Source of the DNA: a virus
Reading direction: 5' to 3' (one strand)
Virus record (IMG/VR): IMGVR_UViG_3300003937_000084
Coordinates: 1 to 52,824 of that record
DNA: 52,824 nt
This document shows positions 34,519 to 46,500 of this stretch, one piece after another (the first letter of the stretch is position 1; each line of letters begins with the position of its first letter). A program made the position numbers and the translations under genes. The notes under the pieces were generated by a model. It searched no databases. It was given only the letters and a program-made list of their open reading frames with translations, and was not told where the DNA came from.

Positions 34519-37500
34519 TTAAATGGCGTAGTTCTTGAATTTCAATGGAGCAGATCTCTCTACTCTTGTCGATGTAGTAATTCCAAGAATGCCATTTTCA
34601 GTATATGCAGTGTAGCTATTTAATCCCGCTCTTGATGTTAGTGTAATTTTGCCCCAACTATAATCACCATATCCAGCGACAGTTGATGTAGATTGTGTTC
34701 CAATACCACTAGTATCAAATTTTGGTTGAGTTACATTAGTAAATACCCTTCTACAAACAGTTGTTCCAATTCCAACACCAGCAGCATCTAAGCGAATTGT
34801 TCTGATGATGTTCTCAGAGTGTGCAACAACATATACATTATCAACAAAAGATTTACCAACACCTGCAGTCCCACCAGATTGATTAAGTGATGTAATCGAT
34901 GTTGTTGCAGATCCAACATTAGAATTAGAAACAATGAAGAAATCTCCTTGCTCCAGTCCACTCAAGGTTACTGCTGTTCCAACTATGGATTCATCTCTTA
35001 ACTTAGAATCAAGTGGGATATGTAAGTCAAAGACGAATTGTGTAGTAAGTCCACTGGTTGTAGTGGTTCCAAATCCAACAATTATTCCAGAGTCACCTGC
35101 ATAATTTGCAGACGAGTTCTCTTCTTCACTATAACTTGGTTCACTTACGAGAACAACGGGTGGATTTGTATTTGTATACCCAGTTCCGGCATTTGTAATC
35201 GTAATAGAAGAAATTGTTTCTCCTACACCAATTACTGGATTTGCTGTTGCTGTTACAAATCCAACAGATGGAGACCCAACAGTAATTGTAGCAGTGCTGT
35301 ATCCAACACCACCATCGGATAGAACGATAGATGAAATAGTACCAGTATCACTTACAACAGCAGTTGCTGCCGCTCCAGAAGTCACTGTCTGAGTTGCAAA
35401 CTTAAACTTATTCTGGAAGGTCAATGCAGTATCATTTTCATTTTGTGCGTTAAATACGGGTCTTAGTCTATCAACATAGATTGTTGTAGATCCAATACCA
35501 ACTGACTTAGTAATATATGCATATGGATGAATTTGTGGCTCATAAAGTTCCCTATCTTTTCCTACACGTTTTTCATTAATAAGTTTATCTTCAGTTTGTC
35601 TGCACCACTTAACTCTTCTTGATAGAGTTTCATCTTCAGTATTTCCTGGACCAAAATATGCAAATGTTTCAACTTGGTCTGTGGAATTAATATTAGTTAC
35701 TGTTCTTGCCTCTTCTTGGAGATTAGTAGACTGACCAGCAGCATTATCATATCCAAGAGTTAATGTATCTCCTGTTTTAACAGTTTCAATAACCTCTCTA
35801 AAGATAACATCAGTGTCATCTCCGGTTCCCTTATAGAAAATGATCTTACAACTATCACCTGGCTTTGGTGGTTCTGCAAATTTAATTACACTACCACCTG
35901 GGAACTCATAACCTTTGCCTGGTTCTTGAAGAATATCATTAATAGTGATAATAAGAACTTTTTCAACATCAACTTTAGATCCTCTTGGAGACCTAATAGA
36001 AATTTGATTACCTGCTAAGGAAAGATTAAAAGATCTAGTTGCTCCATCAAAAAGAACTGATGGATCATCAAGTGGTTGAAGAACGCCAACACTCCATCCA
36101 GTAAACTCATCAGAGAATACTTTTTGAACCGTTAACTCAAAGTTTCTAAAGTTACTAGTTGTTCCTGTTGTAGGAATTCCAGTAAGTCCACCAGTTGAAA
36201 TAGTAAGAACCTCTCCCTCTTTATATCCAACGCCTTTATTATTGATAGAGAAATCAACTATACTAGAACCATTACCAACAACAATATCAACCGTTCCATT
36301 TAATCCAGAGTTTGCTGCACCAACATAATTAATAGGAATGTTTGTATATGACAATGGATCATCAACAAACAGAGACAGAGGTCTATTGACCTTACCGCAT
36401 CTATTGTAGAAGTGAGGACATGTTGAGATTCCAGTATTAACTACAAATGATGTGGGTGAGAGAACTGCTATAACTGAGGAACCGCCAGATGCAAAGTCAT
36501 TTCCACTAGCAGATTTATTCTTCTTCCTTGGTGCATTGATAATTGCACCTTGGATTGTTCCACCACTCTGATAAAATGTTGGAACTGTAGATGGACCAGT
36601 GTTAACAACAAATTTGGTGGAATTGACAATTTCAATAACTGAAACTCCACAATATGCAGGATCAGTTGTTCTTGGATATGTGTGAGTAGAACTACCATTA
36701 TCAAGACCACAAGTGAATGCAATACCCGTTAAAACAACTCCCTTTCCTACTTGTAAGAGGTGTGGTGTTGCAGTAGTGATAGTAGTAACACCAGTTAGAT
36801 TATTATAATCGGCATCAGAGACATTAATAGGTGGTGCATATGTACAGGTAAATGCAATACCAGACAACTGAATTGCTTCACCCTCACTTAATCCGTGAGC
36901 AGTGGATGTTGTAACAGTTGTTATTCCTGTAATGGAACTATATCCAACGTTAGTGATCGATTTTGCAGAATAGAACCTTGGAGTTGAGTTGTTAGTTACA
37001 GAAATAGCAGTGGAGACGTTTCCATTAATAATGGTTGCAAATCCAACGTGATATTTTGAAGTTTCAATGCCAACACTTGTAGAAGCAGCACTGACATTAA
37101 CAAATCCAATTGGAGGATTTGATACAATAACGCGAGCTCTGGTTCCTGTGGGAATTCCTACAGATAATGAATCATCTATATGGAATCTCACAAAAGTTGA
37201 TGCAGATGATACAATAGTTCCAGAAATATAAGAGTCAGCAACTCTTCCAAATTGGATTTCGCAGTTAGACCCGGTATTCAATTGAGGGAGAAGATCAAGA
37301 ACACTTCCTGTATTAGGGATAAACACGTTAGTAGAACCAATTCCTACAAACTCATTGGTATTAACAAGAAATTCATACTTTTCAGCAACTCTGTATCCAG
37401 ATCCAGTGTTGCCAATTGCAACGTCAGTAAGAACTCCTACATTAGTAACCTTAGCAGTTGCACCTGCAGAAACTAAAGGTTGATAACCAAATCCCTCTGT

Positions 37501-40500
37501 TGATCCAAGTGAAAGAAGAACACCACCAACAGGTAATCCAGAAGTATTGGCATCTGTAGTTGTAGATGAAGCAGTTCCAGTGAAAGCAATGGTTGTAATA
37601 CCAGTATTCTCGCCTAGTGTAAAGTCTCTACCAAGTCCAGGACCCTGTAGAATATCATTTACAAGAATGATTGCATTTCCAGTTGAAATTCCACTAATAT
37701 CTGATGATCCAATAGAAGTTAGTGGGTATACTGAGGTATTACCATCAAATTTATTTGAAAGACTATCAAAGAGATAATTTGTATGATAAGTATCATCTGT
37801 AGTATCTTCAACACCAGATCTCATAAACATTCTTCCTTGGAAAGAAGAACTTGCTGAAATACCTTCCCAATCTCTTTCATCTGGTGGATTTGTGGTACTA
37901 CCAATTGGAACGAGACCATAAGGTGCTGCGGCAAAGTGAAGAACACTATCGGTAATATTGTAATTTCCAACAACTTTGGTAATTGGTTCTCCAGTGTTTC
38001 CAGTGCCAATTTTTGTTCCAAGTTGCCCCCTTCTAACTCGGACAGCATTTGTACTTCCTACACCAACGGAAGTAATTTTCATAATCTCATTGCCCATTTT
38101 AATGAGATCTGATCCAAAGTATGATTGAATACCGCTTATTTTTATAACATTATCAACTGTGCTTACATTAGTAGAAAGACCAGTTGTTTGTGATGTAGAA
38201 ACAATTGGGGACTGAATTAAATTATCAAGTGCAATTAGACATCTTGAATTTTGATTAGTTGCACTAAATCTATGTGAAGTTCCAATTCCAACACTTGTAA
38301 GTTCCATAGGAATTGCAATCTTCTTTAGGGCATTTTCTGCAGTAGATGCAAGTTGGATCTTATCGTCACCAACTTTAATTGCATACAGATCAATATCAAT
38401 TGGTAAGAATTCAGTATTACCAACTCCAGGAATATTTGTTAATCCAATGCCAATGGAGGAAGTAATACCACCATTTCTGTCATAACGAATCCTTTCTCCA
38501 GAAACAAAGAAGTGATTCGGAATAGTGATAGTATTTGCACTAACACTAATAATGTCAGAATCATTTCCTAAGAAATATTTTTCAAATATAGGTGCAGACC
38601 TATGCTCTAATGTAAAAGTTTTCTTAACTGCATTTTCTGTTCCTTCATATCTCGCATAATTTGTAACAAATAATCCATTACCAAAGCTTCTTTGATCTCT
38701 ACTATCATCCTCAATTTTTAATGCTTGGGTATAAGATTTAACGTCAACAGCAATATTTGCCTGTGGAGTAAAGGTTAGTGAAATTCCACCACCAGAATTA
38801 ACTCTGGCACCAAAAGTTCCAAGTCCTGTTATGTATGGAAGATTTGTATCGGTTTCAACAATACCAAATTCCTGAACTTCTACCTCTCCTGTTCCATCTT
38901 CATTACTATCAGTATCAATAAGAACAAGTTCTCTCATTTCGTAGGTATTATTTGTTTTATCAGTAATTGATACCATAAAATATGCAGAATCGTAATCACT
39001 AATATAATCCGCAACAGTGGTTATACCAGGAGTTCCAGAAGCAGGAATCGCTGTTGATCCACCCTCAAGAATAGTATGCTTCATTTGATCTGTGCTAAGA
39101 CCAGTTATACCATCAGTACCAAAACCAATCTGCATGGTGTTACATGTCATTGCAGCACTAACACTTGGTATAAAATCAACCTTCAGTAAATTACTATCAA
39201 TGTGTGGATAATAAGTACCAAATCCTGTGCCACTGAATGATGTACTATTATCAGTAGTCATTAATCTACCAAATTCAGTTACACTAACTTCACTGTCATC
39301 ATGAATTATGTTTAGTTCATTATATTCATGATCGTTAGTTGCTGGATCTGAAATAAGAGACATCACCTTAAGTGATCTGGTTGTTGCGGCAGTTGATACA
39401 ATTGTTGTTCTAACCCCACCACCTGAAGGAAGAGCAACACTACTTGTGCGAATATCCACAGATCCATTTCCTAGAACTATGGAAGTTCCGATACCCACAA
39501 CCCTATCATCCAAATGATAGGCAAGACTGACAATTTGATAATCATTGATTGCAAATTTTCTAGGGAAGAACTGTAGAGATCCTTGCGTTCCAGAGATTTT
39601 AAAATCAAAATCTGCAAGTTCATCTTGACTATACATTCTTCCATATTGATTGAAATATGCAAATCTTCCATCCTGAATCATATTGACAATTCCAAATTGT
39701 CTTTCACTTTCAAATCTTTCATCCTTAAAGTAGATAAAATATTTCAAGAATCTGCTGTTGGTGACATTAAATTCGTCTATCAATTGGAATCTAGTTGCCC
39801 TTGGATTGCTATTAAACAGATGACTGACATCATCAAAATCAACGGCTCTGTTTCCAAATGACTCGAAAAAGTCGGTTAGAATTCTACTTGCAAAGATAAT
39901 CTCATCAGAGAATATACTACCGGAAGCATTAAGTGAATTTTCTAGAGCAAGATCAAAATCTTGAGTACAATTCAAGTTTCCGATACTATAAAGATCATTA
40001 ACAACAGTGAAATATGAAAGTTCTGTAGACAACCCCACTCTCATAGAGTTTGCTTGAACTTCACTAAACTCTGCTGGAGTTTCTAATTGATAATCGGAGA
40101 ATTTTTTGAATCCTGCTGTGTGATTTGTTGTACTTACAACATCATTCCAAGTATCAAAATCAACTCTTGATCTTAATGAATATGAGAAGTTTTGGTAATA
40201 AAAACTATCTTGAACTCTCTGCATGTTAGCATTAAGGAATCCAGAATTAGTAGTAGATCCTTTAACAACTCTAGATGAAGCATCAGTGTTGAGAATTGAT
40301 TCATATGTTTCCACACGATCAGCAATTCCTTGAGTCTTAGAAGCAAGACCTTCAATTACTTCACCTAATATAAAGTTTTCGGATGTAGAAACTCTAAGAG
40401 TTCCAGTTTTTCTATCCCAGCTCTCAACAGTTCCTGAAGTTGTAAGAGATTTAACTTCTTCTCCATCAAGGAATTCATTATCCTTAAGTGAGATGTTAAA

Positions 40501-43500
40501 AATGGGGAAATGTCTTTCTGCAATAACTCTTCCTGAAGAATTAAATTTATTAAACTCGCCAATAAATTCTCCTTTAGACTCATCAAATAAACCTTCCATA
40601 CTGTAACTAAAGGTAGCACCAACTCCACCTAAATTTTTATCTACAGCAATAACAGGGAACAACTTGTAATTGTGCTCAGATGAATTATATCCTATTCCAG
40701 TAGATCCAATACCAATACTGATGTTTTCAATCATCACTTTATCACCAACTTCAACTGGAAAATCATCTGATGCACTATACCCAACAGATAATTCAGCAGT
40801 AACTTCTTTAGTTACTGTGTTGAATCCAATTGTACTAATTCCACATCCATTAGTATTATAAATTGGTAGAATAGTAGGAATAGTGTTACTCATTCCCTTT
40901 GTATTCTTTCGGATAGTTACTTGATTATCACCAAGATCATAGTCAAGGTCTACGTCATTGAGAAGTTGATTTGATTTTCCATCAAACGCCAACAATCTAG
41001 GTGCAGAAGAATAACCTCTTCCACCTGAAGATATTCCAATAATATCAAATGACTTTAATGATTTGATTTTAACAATATTTGGTAATGTAATTGATGGCCT
41101 AAGTGTTCTATCTGATGGAAAATCAAATCCAATGCTCTTAAGATTAGTTTTGGTTATTTTACCAATTTCATTACTCTGTGCTTCTAAAATTACACCTGTA
41201 CCTCTAGCAGTAGAAACTGTAGTAATACCAGGTAGAGATTGATAACCCTGCCCACCATTAACAATTTCAAGTTTTCTTATTGAACCCTCGGTATGAGTAC
41301 AATCCGTTTCATAGATAATCTCTGCAGAAGAAGTTGATGAAATGTAAGCAGCTTTTTCTGGGGTTGGACCCATAGTAAAGCTAAATGAATTTGGTGCCGT
41401 AGTAGAAATTTTATACTTACCATTGTAAATGCTTCTTACAACTAATGCTGTATTATTTTCAAAAACTTCATTGTCAATATTAATTTCTGCTTTTGTTGCA
41501 GGAACATTACCACTCTCATATGTTGGATCAAGTCTATAGTAAAGTTTATCTGGTGTATTTTCGTTAACAACTAAAGTAACTTTTGCAATTCCGTCAACAC
41601 CAACTGTTCCCGATCTTTGAATATCATAATCTTTGCCATTGCTAATTTTTCCAACATATTTGTTAGTGAAATTTTTGTCGGCATATAAATTAAATTCAAA
41701 CGAGGGGTAGTTTGTAGATTGAATTTCGTGAGAAAGAGATGAGTTTGTTAAATTAAATGTAACTGTAGAATTTTTATATAATTTTAACGGAGGGTTAATT
41801 GGATTAATTACTCCACCACTACCAGTACTTGCTAACCCAACAGTAGTTGGAATTGCCCTGGTAGAATTTTCAAATGTGTCGGAAAATCTAAAAGAGTTTC
41901 CATCAATTATAGAAAGATAATAAATTCCATTATCTACAAGACCTTGTGTGGGATTAGATTGATCTTCGGTATAAACAATCTTCTGACCACGTACAAATCC
42001 ATGATTTTCAATAGTAACTACACCAGTGGAGGTGTTTATTCCCGTAGATGTATATGATTTTGGATTTACAATCAGTTTTCTATTATAATCATTATAAGAG
42101 ATATTAAAAGATGAAGTGATTCCTGGGTTAACATCTAATACAATATCATGACCAATATGAATCCCATGAGTTTCTCCTGTTGAAACTGTAACAGTATTTT
42201 TATTCATAGTTCCTGTTACAACACTATGATTAGTCTTAAGACTATGATAAACACCTGATCCAATTCCAATGAATGATAATGTAGTAATTTTAGTTGAACC
42301 GACTACACCCTCAAATATCCCAGTGCTTCCAAGACTAACTCTTGCAGTTGCTAATCCAATTAAATTGTTTGCAACTTTAGCAACAAACAAATTAGTTCCA
42401 TCAGCAATTGTCGTACCAATTCCAGCAGATACATGATTATCAGAGATTACAATACCTTTTCCTGCATTTCCATGAGTATCTTGATTTGATGAATATGTGA
42501 CTATATCACCAGTCTCAAGTCCATGGTCTTTGATGAAAATAGTTTTAGTTGGTATTACAATAGAAGTTGCCCCAATTCCTGGATTTTCAAAGAAAATCGT
42601 AGTTCCGATACCAACTCCACCTGTACTACCTAATCCAACAACTTCTATTGGATTAAAGTATATTTGTTTGTTAACTTTATAATCAAAATCAGTTTTAAAT
42701 CCAGCAGAAATGCTTAGTTTTCTTTGGGTTATAGTTGCTGCTGTCCCAACAGTATGAGAGACTCCAATAACACCATTTACTGATCTAAGAACTCTAACTC
42801 TTGATAAACGATTATCAACGTTTAGAACTTTTACTCGTTCTGTTCCAATTTGAATTATATCATTTTCTCTAATATCTGGATAATTTAGATTTCCAGTTAA
42901 ATTAAAGTATGTGACTAATCCAGTATATGTAACTGAACCAATTCCATTAGTCGAGATGCCTGTACCAGTAACCTTGTATACATTTGTACCAATTCCTGCA
43001 TTGTAAAATCCTTCAAGATCTGATGCAGTTGTCGATACTCCAGTTATTGATATTGTTTCTTGATTTTGAACATTATGAGGGTCATTAGAAAACAGTAAGT
43101 ATTTTCCTTTCCCACTTGGATAAAATTCTATATTTGATATAGAACTAGTGGCTAAACTTACACTATCAACTGGTTTTCCTAAGACGTGTGAGACCCTTGC
43201 AGAAACGCCTGTACCGCCTGTTTCGGTGTTATTAAATACAACGGGGTCACCTACTTTATAATTGATTCCACCGGTTATAATGCCGACGCCATCTATACTA
43301 CCTCTTGCTGCATTTTTAATTTCAACTTCTTGGGATAATTCTGCCGGTAAAGAGAGATACTTATATTGAACATCCTTATCATCAAATAAATTAAATGGTC
43401 TGGTATTTTTTATATAATCTGATGTATTGATATTATAATCATCTTGATTCGATACCTTTTGGAAGTTAAATTCATTTGGTTTTGCGTGGAAATTTTCTCC

Positions 43501-46500
43501 AATTAAATATGGGAATTTGGGTCTTCTAAAATTAGTGAACGGAGATTGTGTATCCGCTTCGTCAGATGCTATAGTAGTAAAATATGCATAAGTTCCTCCA
43601 GGGAAATCTGGAGTAACACAATGTCTTCCATTATTTTCATCAAGAACAGACTCGGAAGTTTGATTTTGGTAAACAAAATCATTAATAAAGAAACCAGATG
43701 GCCACAACGTTAATGGAGGTCTTTGTGGTGCATCTGCTTTCTCTACATACCCGGTTTCCATAATGGTAACAGACCCACCAGATCTTGTTGAATATCCATA
43801 TGGTCCATAGATTGGGTGGCCATCATAAGACCATCCAATAATTGGAGAGTGATTTGTAGAAACGTTTTCTTGCTTCGTGTTAACGTTTATTTCTAAATCA
43901 AACTCTCCATACTGTCGATTACCATCACCATCAACAGAGTACGACGATTGTCTTAATTTTCTTGGAGCATATATGTGACAATATTGGATACCAAAGTTTT
44001 CATTAGATCCATTCTCAACGACTCCATCATCATCAGAGAGTGCATAAAGATATTTCTGAAATAAATTAACTCTCCATGTTTGTATTTTTGCTTTTAATAC
44101 TTCACCTTCTCCTGGATGAATTACATTAACAGTGGTTGTATTTTGATTATATCCTGCACCAGGTTCAAGAACTTTAATTGCAGATAACGTTCCATTGGTT
44201 AATACCGGAGTTATTACAGCACCAATTCCATCTCCATTAATTACAAGATCTGGTGGAGAAATATATTGTCTTCCAGGATTTAATACCAGAATTTCTTCTA
44301 TTCTTCCTTGGTTGATAATTGGTTGACATTGTGCGTCCTGGCCAGGAACTGCTATAGTTAAAGGAGATCTATCTAAGTTTAATACTTCAGAGGCACCATA
44401 TCCAACACCATTATTTGTTAAATTGACTGATGTAATCTCTCCTCTAAAAATTGGTTGTAGTTGTGCTTGAAATGTTTCCAGACCAATCGAAGATATCCCA
44501 ATTTGTCCAGAAATTGCAACAGAAATATCTGGGTAATTAAAAGAGTGCGTTCCGGCACCTACAGAAGTTAGATTGACATATTGATTAGTTTCATAAAAAT
44601 ATCTCTGTGTTGATGTTGTAAGACCAACATTTGCTAATTTAAACTTGTCATTATCTATTTTGATAACATAATATTCGCTTTCATCAGTCAAACCACTTAT
44701 AGGTGAAGATCCTGCAGTGTATTTTACTGTCTCTCCAGACTTGTAATCATGATTTTTAATTTCAATATAATTAAGAGATGTACTTACACCAGTTATTCCA
44801 CAAGATCTCTTTTTGTTTTCATACCCATCACCACTACTAATGACTGATATTGATTCAACAACTGATTTTTTATTTACGGTTTCGAGGTTATGTGAACCAT
44901 TACCATATGATGTTAGTAATACAGTATTGATTCCTGCAATAACATCTGCAAGATTATTGTGAAGTGTTACTGTAACATTATTGGTTGTCCTTGCAAAATA
45001 CTTTGCATCAGTTGTCAATCCACCAACAGCGGTTTGACCATTGGTTCTATAGATGACATGTTCACCATTTCTCAGTTTATGATAAGTTGAAAATCCAATA
45101 GTAGATGCAGTGGCACCTAATGTAATTTTATTTGATGCTACTTCAGAGAAGAATGGAACCGAATGCCCAATTAACTTCATATTTGGTTGAGCAACTGCCC
45201 CAGATCCATTACCACCAGTGATGGTGATTACTGGAGTTTCGTCATAATCAAATCCAGGATCAAAAACTCTAATAGATTCTAGCGATCCAGAAACTGCAAT
45301 ATTTCCGGTTGCACCAGTTCCAACACTATCATTAATATGTAATAGTGGTGGATCGATGATATCGAAGTTTTCTCCGGCCGATATGACTTCAATCTCTTCA
45401 ATCTTACCATAATAAACAACATCTGGTGATTTATAATTTAATATTTCAACACCATTGACAAGAATTCCATTAAATCCTGGTTGTGTGGGTGTTAACTGTC
45501 CAGTATGTTGAGCAGTTTTTGGAATTTCTCTTAAAAGTTTTTGTGAAGTTAATTCTTTACCTTGAAATTGAAATGGTCTTAATGTATTATCATCTACTGT
45601 AACCGAACTTTCTACAGATACAAATTTTTCATTATATACATCATTTCTGCTTTTTGCTAATTTAACACTTGTATCAGATAATCTCTTAACATAATATAAA
45701 CCCTCTGGAAAATTAGCGCCTAAGGATTGTTTTTTAACTTCTCTTACGCCGACTTTTCCCCTAAAATCAACAAATGCTTCTGTTGTAATTCCTACAGAGT
45801 AGTAAACTGGATCTCCAGAATATAAATTATGCTTTGTTCCCGGAGATATTAATAATTCTTCCCCTAAAAATGTTCCGGAAAAAGTTACCGACCTATCACT
45901 AGCATTAAGTCTTGATCCAAAATATGAAGGTATGGATGAAGATGCCACAAGAAAATTGTCATCATTGTCAAAAATACCTTGAATATCCGTTTGATATAAT
46001 TGAGCTGAACCAAAGTTAGCAGCATCTCCCTTCAATATCTGCCTTGTGAGTGTATAAGTTTTGTTAATATCTAAAGGGCCAGATCCTTTTATAGAAATTG
46101 ATCTGACAGAATTAACTCCATATACTGTTCCTCCAAGTTTAGCAGATCCTTTAAGTTCAGCTACACTAAGTTTGTCGCCATTTTTAAAGAAATGATCTTT
46201 ATTTAAGGTCAGTTTATAACTATTATCCGAAGAATCTACCAATTCTATTGAATTTACCAGATGATCTGACGAATAGTTATAAAACCAAGTATTATAAATT
46301 GCAGAATTTTTATTATTACCAAGAGTTTTAATTCTTGCAATGTCTCCATTTTGGAAATTTTTTGTATTTTCTGGGTATACAAAATCACTCAGAACTGCAT
46401 TAATTCTAACTTTAACAGTTTGGTTGGGATCTTTAAAAGATCTTCCATATGCAAAGGTGTTAATACCAACAGTTTCTCCATCAACAATAATTCCCGTTAC

